Shown one piece after another: positions 9,356 to 18,986 of a stretch of 58,005 bases of DNA. Below the pieces are notes generated by a model. The model made no database searches and was not told where the DNA came from. It worked only from the letters and a program-made list of their open reading frames with translations. The DNA is from an uncultured Pseudomonadota bacterium (GTDB lineage: Bacteria > Pseudomonadota > Gammaproteobacteria > Steroidobacterales > Steroidobacteraceae): positions 1 to 58,005 of the forward strand of contig CAISHQ010000112.1 of the NCBI GenBank assembly GCA_903885195.1, given 5' to 3'. The translations under genes and the position numbers were made by a program. The number at the start of each line of letters is the position of its first letter. Position 1 is the first letter of the stretch.

Positions 9356-9727
9356 ATGGCGAACTCGGCGCGACAGCAACGCATCGGAGCGGAACTGCAG
9401 AAGGTTCTCGCTGAGTTGATCGCCCGCGAGGTCAAGGATCCGCGCGTGGGCAGCGTCACGGTCACGGCCGTCAAGGTTGCGCCGGACATGAGCTCCGCGA
9501 AGGTGCTGTTCGTGCCCTTCGGGGGCAAGCATCCCGCCGAAGACGTCCAAGCAGGGCTCACGCGGGCGGCGGGTTTCCTGCGTGGCGAGGTCGGGCGGCG
9601 GCTGTCGCTGCGGCATGCGCCGAAACTGGAATTCGAATACGACGAAACGCTCGAACGGGCTGACCACCTGACTCGCCTGATCGATCGGGCCATTCACGGC
9701 AAGGGCCCTACGGGCGGGCAAGATTGA
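9356..9727 (+). CDS. rbfA: 30S ribosome-binding factor RbfA
   Basis: This 123-residue KH-fold protein shows the RbfA signatures: an N-terminal RQQRIGAELQKVLAELI helix, EVKDPRVGSVTVTAVKV, and the C-terminal RHAPKLEFEYDETLERADHL. It assists 16S rRNA 5' end maturation and cold adaptation. It sits between infB and truB as in other proteobacteria. Its TGA overlaps the TTG start of truB by four bases, suggesting coupled translation. Confidence 0.96.
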   Translation: MANSARQQRIGAELQKVLAELIAREVKDPRVGSVTVTAVKVAPDMSSAKVLFVPFGGKHPAEDVQAGLTRAAGFLRGEVGRRLSLRHAPKLEFEYDETLERADHLTRLIDRAIHGKGPTGGQD

Positions 9728-10653
9728 TCGACGGTGTCTTGCTGCTCGACAAGCCACTCGGCTTGTCCTCGACGGCGGCTGGCCTTCGGGTACGGCGCTT
9801 GTTGGGTGCTGCCAAGGCGGGTCATGTCGGCAGCCTCGATCCGCTCGCCACCGGCATGCTGCCCATTTGTCTCGGCGAAGCCACCAAGCTCGCCGGTGAA
9901 ATCCTCGATGGGGACAAGGTGTACCGGTTTCGCGTCCGGCTGGGTCGCCGCACATCGACCGGAGACGTCGAGGGCGAGGTGACCGAGACCGCACCGGTGC
10001 CGATGCTCGAACGCACTGCGGTCGAAGCCGTGTTGCGCGGATTTATCGGCGAGCACATGCAGGTGCCGCCGATGTACTCGGCCATCAAGCAGGCGGGTCA
10101 GCCCCTCTACAAGCTCGCCCGGGCGGGCGTAACGGTTGAGCGTGCACCGCGGCGAGTCCGGATTGAACGGTTGGAGATGCTGGCCCTGGAGCCCGAGGCC
10201 CTCGAGCTGCAGGTGGAGTGCGGTAAGGGTACCTATGTTCGGGTACTCGCCGAGGACATCGCCGCCGCGCTCGGGACCGTGGGTCACGTGGAGTTGCTGC
10301 GACGCCAGAGCGTGCAGCCTTTCCCGGCCGAGCGCATGGTGACGCTCGAGGCCCTGCAAGCGGCCCTCGAGGCAGGGCAGCCACTGCCGTTGATCAGCCC
10401 GAGCGAAGCGGTCGGTCATCTGCCGATGGTGACGCTCGCGGCGGCGGAGGCACGCCGCCTGCAGCAGGGACAGACCGTCTCCGCCGCGGCTGCCACGCGC
10501 GCTGCACCTCTCGCGTTGGGCGGGTCTGCGTCCGAGTCGGAGGCCACCGTGCGCGTGCTCGGTCCGCAGGGTCAGTTCCTCGGTTTGGGGCGTCTGTTGA
10601 GCGATGGCCGATTGGCGCCGAAACGGCTTGTCGCACAACCCCTCAGCGAGTAG
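9724..10653 (+). CDS. truB: tRNA pseudouridine-55 synthase TruB
   Basis: The 309-residue protein begins with TTG at 9724, inside the rbfA stop, and reads into the family-typical GVLLLDKPLGLSS. The catalytic aspartate is Asp39 in GSLDPLATG. Downstream motifs include GDKVYRFRVRLG, the conserved QVPPMYSAIK and the GTYVRVLAED segment. A C-terminal PUA-like region is present. It makes pseudouridine 55 in the T-loop of tRNAs. No ATG lies at a plausible position, so TTG is the likely start. Its last codons contain the promoter for rpsO. Confidence 0.96.
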   Translation: MIDGVLLLDKPLGLSSTAAGLRVRRLLGAAKAGHVGSLDPLATGMLPICLGEATKLAGEILDGDKVYRFRVRLGRRTSTGDVEGEVTETAPVPMLERTAVEAVLRGFIGEHMQVPPMYSAIKQAGQPLYKLARAGVTVERAPRRVRIERLEMLALEPEALELQVECGKGTYVRVLAEDIAAALGTVGHVELLRRQSVQPFPAERMVTLEALQAALEAGQPLPLISPSEAVGHLPMVTLAAAEARRLQQGQTVSAAAATRAAPLALGGSASESEATVRVLGPQGQFLGLGRLLSDGRLAPKRLVAQPLSE

Positions 10654-10656
10654 AAT
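10628..10656 (+). promoter_or_regulatory. Probable rpsO promoter within the end of truB
   Basis: TTGTCG (10628-10633) and TAGAAT (10651-10656) are separated by 17 bases. This would start transcription near 10663, giving rpsO-pnp an independent promoter as known in E. coli. Confidence 0.6.
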
Positions 10657-10708
10657 GCGCGGCCTTCAATAGGGTCGTAACTACCAAGTTTTTAAAGGGT
10701 TTTTCAGA

Positions 10709-10978
10709 ATGCCTCTCAGCACAGAGAAAAAAAGCGGAGTGATCTCTCAGTTCCGCCGTGAAGCCAATGACACCGGATCGCCGGAAGTCCAGATTGCCTT
10801 GCTCTCCGAGCGCATCAGCGGTCTCGGTCAGCATTTCGCCTCGCATGCAGGAGACCACTCCTCGCGTCGCGGCCTCGTGAAACTCGTCAACCAGCGTCGC
10901 AAACTCCTCGATTACCTCAAGGCTCGTCAGCCGCAGAAGTATCAGGACGTCGTCGAACGCCTCGGACTGCGCCGCTAA
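10709..10978 (+). CDS. rpsO: 30S ribosomal protein S15
   Basis: The 89-residue protein is a full-length S15. It has the conserved [16 protein letters not shown] segment that contacts 16S rRNA, and the [13 protein letters not shown] helix. A leader of about 45 bases with AAAGGG ten bases ahead of the ATG separates it from its predicted promoter. In E. coli S15 represses its own translation through a leader pseudoknot; I do not see an obvious equivalent by eye. An intrinsic terminator follows, between it and pnp. Confidence 0.98.
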   Translation: MPLSTEKKSGVISQFRREANDTGSPEVQIALLSERISGLGQHFASHAGDHSSRRGLVKLVNQRRKLLDYLKARQPQKYQDVVERLGLRR

Positions 10979-10991
10979 GCCGTCCGGTTGC

Positions 10992-11029
10992 AAAGGCCGC
11001 GACTCGGACGAGCGCGGCCTTTGTGTTTT
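10992..11029 (+). terminator. Intrinsic terminator or attenuator between rpsO and pnp
   Basis: AAAGGCCGCG (10992-11001) pairs perfectly with CGCGGCCTTT (11013-11022) around an 11-base loop, followed by a broken T-run (GTGTTTT). In E. coli the hairpin here is partly read through and is an RNase III processing region for pnp. Confidence 0.8.
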
Positions 11030-11058
11030 CCATCCCCATTTTTTTCGAGGTTTCCCGC

Positions 11059-13146
11059 GTGGCTGCATTCAAGAAAACATTCCAGTACGGTCCCCACACC
11101 ATGACGCTCGAGACGGGCGAGGTGGCTCGGCAGGCCAACGCCGCCGTCATCGTCAGCCTGGGCGACACGGTCGTGCTGTGCACGGCGGTTGCTGCCAAGT
11201 CGGCGGCGCCGGGTCGCGACTTCTTTCCGCTCACCGTCAACTATCAGGAAAAGACCTACGCCGCCGGGCGCATCCCGGGAGGTTTTTTCAAGCGTGAAGG
11301 TCGTCCCACCGAAAAGGAAACGCTGACCTCGCGCCTGATCGATCGGCCGATTCGTCCGCTTTTCCCTGATGGTTTCTACAACGAGGTCCAGGTTGTCGCC
11401 ACGGTGGTTTCGCTCGATCCGCAGATCGACGCCGATATCCCGGCGATGGTCGGTGCCTCGGCGGCGCTTGCCTTGTCGGGCGTGCCCTTCAACGGACCGA
11501 TCGGTGCGGCGCGCGTCGGTTACCGGGATGGCAAGTATCTGTTGAACCCGGACGCCAAAGACGTCAAGACGTCGGCACTCAACCTCGTCGTCGCCGGTAC
11601 GCGCGATGGCGTGATGATGGTCGAGTCCGAAGCGAACTGCCTCTCCGAAGAAGTGATGCTGGGCTCGGTTGTGTTTGGTCACGAGCAGATGCAGGTGGCC
11701 ATCAACGCCATCAACGAACTCGTCAAGGAGTGCGGCAAGCCGCGCTGGGAGTGGTCGCTGAACGCGGCCACGGTCGAAGTCGAGCAGGCGGTCAAGGCGG
11801 CCGCGCACGATTCGCTCGCCGAGGCCTATCGCATCACCGAGAAGCAGTCGCGCTATGCGCGCGTCGGCGAAATCAAGAAGGCGGTGATCGAGCAACTCTC
11901 GGGCGGTGAAGCGCCCAAGTACTCCGCCGATCAGGTCGACGGTCAGCTCTTCAAGCTCGAGAGCAACATCGTCCGTGAGCGCATCCTCAACGGCGAGCCG
12001 CGCATCGACGGTCGTGATTCCACCACAGTGCGTCCGATCACCATCAAGGTGGGCGTGCTGCCGCGTACTCACGGGTCGGCGCTCTTCACCCGCGGTGAGA
12101 CGCAGGCGCTCGTGGTCACGACGCTCGGCACGGGTCGCGATGCACAGATCATCGATGCGCTTGAAGGCGAGCGTCGCGAGCCGTTCATGCTGCACTACAA
12201 CTTCCCGCCGTTCTCGGTGGGCGAGACCGGCATGATGTCGGGTCCGAAGCGCCGCGAGATCGGCCACGGCAACCTCGCGCGTCGCGGCGTCAATGCCGTA
12301 ATGCCCGATATGGAGAAGTTCCCGTACGTCGTGCGCGTCGTGTCGGAAATCCTCGAGTCCAACGGCTCATCGTCGATGGCTTCGGTCTGCGGCGCTTCGC
12401 TCGCCATGATGGATGCCGGCGTGCCGCTCAAGGCGCCGGTCGCGGGCGTTGCCATGGGTCTCGTGCTCGAGGGCAAGCGTTACAAGGTCATCACTGACAT
12501 CCTGGGTGACGAAGATCATCTCGGCGACATGGACTTCAAGGTCGCGGGAACCAAGGACGGCGTTACCACGCTGCAGATGGACATCAAGGTCGAGGGCATT
12601 ACGCCCGAGATCATGCAGGTTGCACTCGAGCAGGCGAAGGCCGGCCGTCTGCACATCCTCGGCGAAATGAACAAGGTGCTCTCGTCACCGCGCGAGAAGA
12701 TGTCCGAGTGGGCGCCTTCCATCATCACCCTGAAGATCGACCCGGAGAAGATCCGCGACGTGATCGGCAAGGGCGGTGCGGTGATTCGCCAGATCACGGA
12801 GGAGACGGGCACCACCATCGACATCGAGAACGACGGTACGGTGAAGATCGCCTCCGTCAACGGTACGGCCGGTCGCGAGGCGCAGGCGCGAATCGAACTC
12901 ATCACGGCCGACGTCGAAGTGGGTCGGGTGTATGAGGGTCGGGTGGCGCGGCTGATGGACTTCGGCGCGTTCGTCACCATCCTGCCGGGTCGCGATGGTC
13001 TCGTGCACATCTCGCAGATTTCCAACGAGCGTGTGGAGCGTGTCTCCGACAGTCTCAAGGAAGGCGATGTCGTCAAGGTGAAGGTGCTCGAAGTCGACCG
13101 TCAGGGTCGCGTGCGCCTGTCCATGAAGGACGTCGAAGCGCGCTAA
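11059..13146 (+). CDS. pnp: Polyribonucleotide nucleotidyltransferase (PNPase)
   Basis: The 695-residue protein has two RNase PH domains joined by a helical domain, then a KH domain ([17 protein letters not shown], about 565-620) and a C-terminal S1 domain ([18 protein letters not shown]). It degrades RNA 3' to 5' using phosphate and is usually part of the degradosome. I chose GTG at 11059, eight bases after GAGG. An upstream in-frame start would add only unconserved residues crossing the terminator. Length matches the family (about 700). Confidence 0.97.
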   Translation: MAAFKKTFQYGPHTMTLETGEVARQANAAVIVSLGDTVVLCTAVAAKSAAPGRDFFPLTVNYQEKTYAAGRIPGGFFKREGRPTEKETLTSRLIDRPIRPLFPDGFYNEVQVVATVVSLDPQIDADIPAMVGASAALALSGVPFNGPIGAARVGYRDGKYLLNPDAKDVKTSALNLVVAGTRDGVMMVESEANCLSEEVMLGSVVFGHEQMQVAINAINELVKECGKPRWEWSLNAATVEVEQAVKAAAHDSLAEAYRITEKQSRYARVGEIKKAVIEQLSGGEAPKYSADQVDGQLFKLESNIVRERILNGEPRIDGRDSTTVRPITIKVGVLPRTHGSALFTRGETQALVVTTLGTGRDAQIIDALEGERREPFMLHYNFPPFSVGETGMMSGPKRREIGHGNLARRGVNAVMPDMEKFPYVVRVVSEILESNGSSSMASVCGASLAMMDAGVPLKAPVAGVAMGLVLEGKRYKVITDILGDEDHLGDMDFKVAGTKDGVTTLQMDIKVEGITPEIMQVALEQAKAGRLHILGEMNKVLSSPREKMSEWAPSIITLKIDPEKIRDVIGKGGAVIRQITEETGTTIDIENDGTVKIASVNGTAGREAQARIELITADVEVGRVYEGRVARLMDFGAFVTILPGRDGLVHISQISNERVERVSDSLKEGDVVKVKVLEVDRQGRVRLSMKDVEAR

Positions 13147-13160
13147 GTCGCAGTAAGTCT

Positions 13161-14042
13161 TCAGGAGCCGAGCGGGAGACGGATCTCCCGCTCGCCTTTG
13201 AATCTCTCGGGTTGCCACGCTGCAGCCGCCGCCCTCAAGAGTTCGCGGGGCTCGCTGATTCCGATCGGCGGGCTAGGCTGTCTCAGCTGATGGAGTGCGT
13301 CGCGAAGCGTCTGCACCGCATTCTGACCTTCGAGCCGCACGGAGTGGCGGGTCTTGGCCAGTTTCTGTCCATCCGCTTCGACTACGAGCGGCAAATGCAG
13401 GTATCGCGGAACCGGCAGCTTGAGCGCCTTCAGCAATCCCAGTTGCCACGGGGTGCTGTCGAGCAGGTCGGCGCCGCGAACTACATCCGTGACGCCTTGA
13501 TCGGCATCGTCGATCACCACCGCAAGCTGGTAGGCCAATACGCCATCGCGGCGGCGCACGATCACATCGCGGTGCACCATCGGGTCGAAGCGAACTTCGC
13601 CGAGACTTCGGTCCTGGATGCTTGCAGGGTCGAGGACGCTGAGGTCGGCGCGCAGCGCCGAGTCACGGGGATCGCAACGACGCCTGCGGCACTCACCGAC
13701 ACAGCAGGTTTCACCCTCGGCCGCCAACTGCCGGCGGCTGCACTGGCAGTGGAATAGGGGGATGCGTCGCTGAAGCTGGGTCAGCGCGTGCTGGTAGCGC
13801 TCGAGTCGGCTGCTTTGGCGCCAGGGCGGTTGCGGCCACTCGAAACCGAATGCCGTCAACGTAGCCAGAATCGAGGCTTCCGAGTCGGCCCGCACCCGCG
13901 CGACATCGAGATCCTCGATGCGCAGCAGCCACTGACCGTCCGGTGATGATTTGGCATCGAGCCAACTGCCGAGCGCCGCAATCAGCGAGCCGCGATGCAG
14001 TTCGCCCGTGGGGGAGGGTGCAAAGCGGCCCACCGACCCCAT
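13161..14042 (-). CDS. gluQ: Glutamyl-Q tRNA(Asp) synthetase
   Basis: The 293-residue protein is a truncated GluRS-like enzyme without an anticodon-binding domain. It has RFAPSPTGELHRGSL (HIGH region), a short zinc-binding cysteine cluster (CQC with CCVGEC, about 99-118), and GQKLAKT in place of KMSKS. It attaches glutamate to queuosine at position 34 of tRNA(Asp). It follows dksA on the same strand with a 9-base gap, a pairing conserved in gammaproteobacteria. The nearby queF gene makes the queuosine precursor, so substrate and enzyme are linked in context. Confidence 0.94.
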   Translation of the reverse strand: MGSVGRFAPSPTGELHRGSLIAALGSWLDAKSSPDGQWLLRIEDLDVARVRADSEASILATLTAFGFEWPQPPWRQSSRLERYQHALTQLQRRIPLFHCQCSRRQLAAEGETCCVGECRRRRCDPRDSALRADLSVLDPASIQDRSLGEVRFDPMVHRDVIVRRRDGVLAYQLAVVIDDADQGVTDVVRGADLLDSTPWQLGLLKALKLPVPRYLHLPLVVEADGQKLAKTRHSVRLEGQNAVQTLRDALHQLRQPSPPIGISEPRELLRAAAAAWQPERFKGEREIRLPLGS

Positions 14043-14051
14043 GTGTCGGAC

Positions 14052-14936
14052 TCAGCGGTAGCGGTCGTCGCGGTCGCCGTACTGCTTCTCGCGCCGCTCG
14101 CGGCGCTCCTGGGCTTCGAGGCTCAGCGTCGCCACCGGCCGGGCCTCGAGGCGCTTGACGCCGATCTCTTCGCCCGTCTCCAAGCAGTAGCCGTACGAGC
14201 CGTCTTCGATGCGCTGCAGGGCTTCTTCGATCTTGCGAATCAGCTTGCGTTCGCGGTCGCGCGTGCGCAGCTCGAGGCTGAACTCCTCTTCCTGCGTGGC
14301 ACGATCGTTCGGGTCCGGGAAATTGGCCGCTTCGTCTTTCATGTGCGAGACCGTGCGGTCGACTTCGCGCATCAGATCCCGCTTCCAGCTCTCAAGAATG
14401 GTGCGGAAGTGATCGAGCTGCTCGCGGCTCATGTACTGTTCGCCGCGCTTGACGATGTACGGCTGGACGTTGCGAGGCCCGGACAGCAAGTTGCCGTCCT
14501 CGCCCTCGTCGTTGTCCTGCGGTACCTCGACCGGCCGCGGATTCACGCGGACGTAGGTCGCGACGACCTCGCGCTCGGGCGCCTTGCTGGGAGTCTTGGT
14601 CTGCTTGCCCGTTGTGGCAGAGGCCGCAACCGGTGCCGCGGCGGCAGAGGTCTTCTCCGGCTTGGCGGCAGACTTGCCCGCCGCAGCCGTCGGTTTGGCG
14701 GCCCCAGCCTTGGGCGCAGCCGATGGCGACTTGGTTGCCGGCGAGGTCTTGGTTGCGACAGGGGCTTTGGTGGCGGGTTTCTTTGCGGCGGTCACGGTGC
14801 TCTTCGCGGGTGCTTTGGGCGCGACCGCCTTGCCCGAGGGCTTGGCAGCGCGCTTTTCCGGAGCGACTGGACGCTGTCCAGCCGCGGGGGATTTGTGGGA
14901 TTTGGCAGCCTTGACTGCAGGTTTCTTTGCCGACAT
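14052..14936 (-). CDS. dksA: DksA family RNA polymerase-binding regulator with long basic N-terminal extension
   Basis: The C-terminal half (about 157-294) is DksA-like. It has a long coiled coil with the tip motif DPNDRA (Asp208, Asp211, Ala213), matching the functional DxxDxA of E. coli DksA, and a globular end. Two oddities stand out. First, residues 1-120 form a Lys/Ala/Pro-rich, histone-H1-like tail absent from E. coli DksA. Second, the zinc finger has one cysteine: Cys251-x2-Thr254 and Ser272-x2-Ala275 replace the usual four, so it probably does not bind zinc, like DksA2-type proteins. It acts with ppGpp in the stringent response. AGGAG precedes the ATG by seven bases. Confidence 0.93.
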   Translation of the reverse strand: MSAKKPAVKAAKSHKSPAAGQRPVAPEKRAAKPSGKAVAPKAPAKSTVTAAKKPATKAPVATKTSPATKSPSAAPKAGAAKPTAAAGKSAAKPEKTSAAAAPVAASATTGKQTKTPSKAPEREVVATYVRVNPRPVEVPQDNDEGEDGNLLSGPRNVQPYIVKRGEQYMSREQLDHFRTILESWKRDLMREVDRTVSHMKDEAANFPDPNDRATQEEEFSLELRTRDRERKLIRKIEEALQRIEDGSYGYCLETGEEIGVKRLEARPVATLSLEAQERRERREKQYGDRDDRYR

Positions 14937-14999
14937 CAGGCGCTCCTCTTTAAGTCAAGGCGCTCTGCGGGACGCGCGAGGATACCGTCAAAGAAGCGT

Positions 15000-15389
15000 T
15001 CAGGGAAGGGTGATGTCAGGTTGCGGAACCCAGCCCGGCTGACGACGGGTGGCGACCACGGTCGTGTAGACGCCACCGCGGACGTTGAAGCGCGCCGACA
15101 GCTTCATGTAGCGCGGCGCCGTGACAGCGGCCAGGGCGTCGGCGATCTCATTGGTGACCGCCTCGTGAAAGGCCCCACGATCCCGGAACGACCAGATATA
15201 GAGCTTCAGCGACTTCAACTCGACGCAGCGCTGGTCTGGCACGTACTCGAGTTCCAGCGTGGCGAAATCCGGCTGACCGGTCTTCGGGCACAGGCAGGTG
15301 AACTCCGGCAAGGTCATGCGGATGGTGTAGTCGATCTCCGGCTTGGGGTTCGGAAACGTGTCGAGTTGCGTGGTCGGTTGGGAGGGCAT
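15000..15389 (-). CDS. queF: NADPH-dependent 7-cyano-7-deazaguanine reductase (QueF, short form)
   Basis: The 129-residue protein is the unimodular QueF. The nucleophile is Cys34 (CPKTGQPDF) with Asp41 seven residues on, and His75-Glu76 lie 41-42 residues after the cysteine, the same spacing as in B. subtilis Que[10 protein letters not shown] is the QueF family motif. It reduces preQ0 to preQ1 in queuosine synthesis. It diverges from smc across 91 bases. No Shine-Dalgarno is visible ahead of the ATG, so the start is the only shaky part of the call. Confidence 0.95.
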   Translation of the reverse strand: MPSQPTTQLDTFPNPKPEIDYTIRMTLPEFTCLCPKTGQPDFATLELEYVPDQRCVELKSLKLYIWSFRDRGAFHEAVTNEIADALAAVTAPRYMKLSARFNVRGGVYTTVVATRRQPGWVPQPDITLP

Positions 15390-15445
15390 GTGAGGTGTCG
15401 CAAGGAGGGCGTTACTGGGCCGGATAATTTACACTAGCGGACAGT

Positions 15446-15476
15446 CGGCGGGCATTCCGCCGTGGAGAAATTTCCA
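15446..15476 (+). promoter_or_regulatory. Two adjacent hairpins over the smc ribosome binding site
   Basis: CGGCGG (15446-15451) pairs with CCGCCG (15457-15462). Directly after it, TGGAG (15463-15467) can pair with TTCCA (15472-15476), hiding the GGAG ahead of the smc ATG at 15481. Confidence 0.4.
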
Positions 15477-15480
15477 AGCG

Positions 15481-18400
15481 ATGCGTCTCACCAAAATCAA
15501 GCTGGCGGGCTTCAAGTCCTTCGTGGATCCGACCACAGTGTCCTTCCCCAGCAATCTCACCGGTGTCGTTGGCCCCAACGGCTGCGGCAAATCCAACGTC
15601 ATCGACGCCGTCCGTTGGGTGATGGGCGAATTGTCCGCCAAGCACCTGCGCGGCGAGTCGATGGCTGACGTCGTGTTCAATGGCTCGAGCGCGCGCAAGC
15701 CTGTGGGCAAGGCGTCGGTCGAGCTCGTGTTCGACAACTCCGACGGCAAGATTTCCGGCAACTATGCCGCATTCGCCGAGGTGTCTCTGCGGCGCGAAGT
15801 CTCGCGTGACGGGTCGAGCGCGTACTACATCAATGGTGCGCGCTGCCGTCGCAAGGACATCACGCAGTTGTTCCTCGGTACCGGGCTCGGTTCGCGCAGT
15901 TACGCGATCATCGAGCAGGGCATGATCTCGCGCCTGATCGAAGCGAAGTCCGACGACATGCGGGCCTTCGTCGAGGAGGCCGCCGGCATCTCCAAGTACA
16001 AGGAGCGCCGCAAGGAGACGGAAAGCCGCATCGCCGATACGCGCGAAAATCTGGAGCGATTGCAGGACCTGCGTGACGAAATCGACAAGCAGATCCGACA
16101 TCTGCAGCGTCAAGCGGCCACCGCCCGCCGATATCAGACGCTGAAGGAACAGGAGCGGCGGTTGACTGCTGAACTGCTGGCACTGCGTCTGCGGGATCTC
16201 GACAGCGGCGCCGAGGTGCACGATTCGGCCGTACGTGAACGCGAGCTCGCCATGCAGGCCGCGCTCGCGGATTTGCGCTCGGCGGAGGCGGCCATCGAGA
16301 CGCAACGCCAGTTCCATGGTGAGCAGACTGAGGTCGTCTCGCAGATCCAAGGCCGCTACTACGCGGTGGGCGCGGACATCTCGCGCACGGAGCAGCAGAT
16401 CCAGTTCGCGCGTGAGACGCGTGATCGCAAGCGCAACGATCTTGACCAGTCGCGTCTGACCCTGGAGTCGCTCGCGGCACAGATCGCCCGCGACGAGCAG
16501 GAACTCGTGCAGATCCGCGAGGAGCTCGCACGGCTCGCTCCCGAGCTCGAGCAGGCGCAGGCGACTGAGCGTGGCGCCGCAGCGGGTCTCGAGGGCGCCG
16601 AGACGGCGCAGTCCCATTGGCAGCAGCAGTGGGAGATTTTCAATCACGACGTGGGTGCAGCGAATCAGACCGTGCAGGTCGAGCGCGCCCGCATCGAGCA
16701 GTTAGAGAATCAATTGCGTCGCTTGCGCACGCAGCGCGATCGGCTGGACGTCGAGCGCGATGCGCTGGTGGCCCAGGAAAGCCAGGGTCAGTTGTTCGAA
16801 CTGGGCGAACGGGAATCGCAGGCCCGCAGCACCGCCGAGGAACTGGCGCGTGGTCTCGCAGCAGCCCTTGCCGATGTTCAGCGACTGCGCGGCGAACAGT
16901 TTGCCGCAGAGGAGCGGCTCGAGGGTGTGCGGTCAGACCGGGAACGGGCGCGTGCCGAAGTGATGTCGGTGGAGGCGCTGCAACGCGCCGCCCTCGGCCA
17001 GGCCGACGCCCGAGCGGGCGAGTGGCTGCGTTCAGCCGGCTTGTCGTCGCGGCCTCGCGTCGCCGAGGCCATCGTGGTGGACCCTAGCTACGAGCGTGCG
17101 GTGGAGACGGTACTAGGCGATTACCTCGAGGCGGTCTGCGTCGACGGACTCGATGAACTCGCCGATTCGCTAGGCCGCGTCGAAGGCACGAACGTCGCCA
17201 TCTTCGAGCATTCGGCGGGTGGCATTGCCTCGGCTGAGGGCAGTCTGGCCAGCAAGGTCACGGGACCGGATTCGGTGCGCGAGTGGCTTGCCCCCGTGCG
17301 CGTCGCTGCAAGTCTGGGCGAAGCGCTCGTGCTGCGACGGACGCTGCAGGCGGGTGAGTCGGTCGTTACGCGCAGCGGCGAGTGGCTCGGTCGTGGCTGG
17401 ATTCGCGTCGCACGCGGTGGCGATGATCATGCCGGCGTGCTTGAACGCGAGCAGCGCCTCAAAACCCTGCGTGGCGAATTCGCACAAGCCGAAGCTCGCG
17501 TGCGCGACAGCGAGGCGGCGTTGCAGGCAGCCCGCACGGCACTGACGGTGGCCGAGGGGTCGCGAGACACCGTGCAGGGACGCATCCAGCAGGCGCATCG
17601 GCAGCACGCCGATCTGCTTGGTCAGCTCGAGGCCTCGCGCGCCCGGGCGCAGGAGTCGACGCTGCGGCGCGAGCGGCTGGAAGAAGAGTCGGCCGAGGTG
17701 GCTCGCGAGATCGGCGTGGCTGAGGAGGCGATCACTCGAGCGCGGGGCGAACTCGAGCGTGGTCTTGTCCGCGTGGGCGATCTCGATGCGCGTCGACCCG
17801 AACTCGATGCGGCACGTGAGCAGGCGCGCGACGAGCTCACCCGTGCCCGCGCTGCGGCGCAGGCCGCGCAGCTTGCGGCGCGCGATCTGCTCGTCCGGGC
17901 CGAGGGTCGTCGCACTGCTCAGTCGTCCATGGGCGTAGGCTTGCAGCGCGCGGCCGAGCAGCGTGGTGCGTTGCAGTCGCGGGCCGCGCAGCTCGAGATG
18001 GAACTCGCCGGCGGCGAGTCGCCCATCCTTGAACTGCAGGGCGTACTCGATGGTCTGCTGTCCCGACGCCTCGAGGTGGAGGGTGATTTGGCACAAGCTC
18101 GGCGCGTCCTCGAACAAGCCGACGCGGAGTTGCGCTCGCTCGATGAGCGGCGGCAAGCGGCTGAGCGGCGTGTGGGCGAGGCGCGCGAGGCCATGGAAGA
18201 AGCGAAGCTCGCCGCCCAGGAAACTCGCGTTCGACGTGAGTCGATCGCCGAGCAGTTCGCTGCCACGCAGTTCGTGCTCACCGAAGTGCTGCAAACACTC
18301 GCCGAGGGTGCAGAAGTACCAGCCTGGGAGACGCAGTTGGGCGAGGTTCGCGCCGACATCGAGCGACTCGGGCAGGTCAATCTCGCGGCCATCGACGAGT

Positions 18401-18981
18401 TGAAAGAGAACACGGAGCGCAAGGAATACCTCGATCGCCAGCACGCCGACCTCACTTCGGCGCTCGACACGCTCGAGGAGGCGATGCACAAGATCGACAA
18501 GGAAACTCGGACCCGCTTCGAGGATACCTTCAACAAGATCAACGCGGGTCTGCAGGAAAAATTCCCGCGGCTGTTCGGCGGCGGTCACGCCTATCTCGAA
18601 CTGGTCGGCGAGGATCCTCTGGCGGCCGGTGTATCGGTGATGGCGCGCCCGCCGGGCAAGCGCAACGTGACGATTTCGCAGCTCTCGGGCGGTGAGAAGG
18701 CACTCACTGCGGTGGCGCTCGTGTTCTCAATCTTCGATCTGAACCCCGCGCCGTTCTGTCTGCTCGACGAAGTCGATGCGCCGCTCGACGAAAATAACGT
18801 CGGTCGTTTCTGCGACATCGTGCGCGAGATGGCCAAGCAGGTGCAGTTCATCTTCATCACACACAACAAGGTCACGATGGAGCTGGCATCGCAATTGCTC
18901 GGCGTCACCATGAATGAGCCCGGCGTGTCGCGTCTGGTGGCAGTCGATGTCGACGAGGCCGTCCGCCTCGCAGCGAGCTGA
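15481..18981 (+). CDS. smc: Chromosome segregation ATPase SMC
   Basis: The 1166-residue protein has the complete SMC architecture. The Walker A (GPNGCGKSN, about 32-40) is near the N-terminus, and two long coiled coils flank a hinge around residues 500-630. The ABC signature LSGGEK and Walker B (FCLLDEVDAPLD) lie near the C-terminus. It forms the MukB-independent condensin with ScpA and ScpB, which are both encoded about 9.6 kb downstream (25127-26706). The presence of SMC-ScpAB argues against an Enterobacterales or Vibrionales origin, which use MukBEF. zipA follows after five bases. Confidence 0.98.
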   Translation: MRLTKIKLAGFKSFVDPTTVSFPSNLTGVVGPNGCGKSNVIDAVRWVMGELSAKHLRGESMADVVFNGSSARKPVGKASVELVFDNSDGKISGNYAAFAEVSLRREVSRDGSSAYYINGARCRRKDITQLFLGTGLGSRSYAIIEQGMISRLIEAKSDDMRAFVEEAAGISKYKERRKETESRIADTRENLERLQDLRDEIDKQIRHLQRQAATARRYQTLKEQERRLTAELLALRLRDLDSGAEVHDSAVRERELAMQAALADLRSAEAAIETQRQFHGEQTEVVSQIQGRYYAVGADISRTEQQIQFARETRDRKRNDLDQSRLTLESLAAQIARDEQELVQIREELARLAPELEQAQATERGAAAGLEGAETAQSHWQQQWEIFNHDVGAANQTVQVERARIEQLENQLRRLRTQRDRLDVERDALVAQESQGQLFELGERESQARSTAEELARGLAAALADVQRLRGEQFAAEERLEGVRSDRERARAEVMSVEALQRAALGQADARAGEWLRSAGLSSRPRVAEAIVVDPSYERAVETVLGDYLEAVCVDGLDELADSLGRVEGTNVAIFEHSAGGIASAEGSLASKVTGPDSVREWLAPVRVAASLGEALVLRRTLQAGESVVTRSGEWLGRGWIRVARGGDDHAGVLEREQRLKTLRGEFAQAEARVRDSEAALQAARTALTVAEGSRDTVQGRIQQAHRQHADLLGQLEASRARAQESTLRRERLEEESAEVAREIGVAEEAITRARGELERGLVRVGDLDARRPELDAAREQARDELTRARAAAQAAQLAARDLLVRAEGRRTAQSSMGVGLQRAAEQRGALQSRAAQLEMELAGGESPILELQGVLDGLLSRRLEVEGDLAQARRVLEQADAELRSLDERRQAAERRVGEAREAMEEAKLAAQETRVRRESIAEQFAATQFVLTEVLQTLAEGAEVPAWETQLGEVRADIERLGQVNLAAIDELKENTERKEYLDRQHADLTSALDTLEEAMHKIDKETRTRFEDTFNKINAGLQEKFPRLFGGGHAYLELVGEDPLAAGVSVMARPPGKRNVTISQLSGGEKALTAVALVFSIFDLNPAPFCLLDEVDAPLDENNVGRFCDIVREMAKQVQFIFITHNKVTMELASQLLGVTMNEPGVSRLVAVDVDEAVRLAAS

Positions 18982-18986
18982 GTCTG

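Noticed and set aside
6778-9693. A 971-codon open frame on the minus strand opposite infB and rbfA
   Set aside because: The plus strand encodes unmistakable IF-2 and RbfA. The antisense frame is His/Arg/Leu-rich low-information sequence, as expected from strong GC bias at codon positions. It has no recognisable domain.
17170-18588. Long antisense frame opposite the smc coiled coil
   Set aside because: The smc protein is intact in the other strand. The composition of the antisense frame follows from GC-rich coiled-coil codons.
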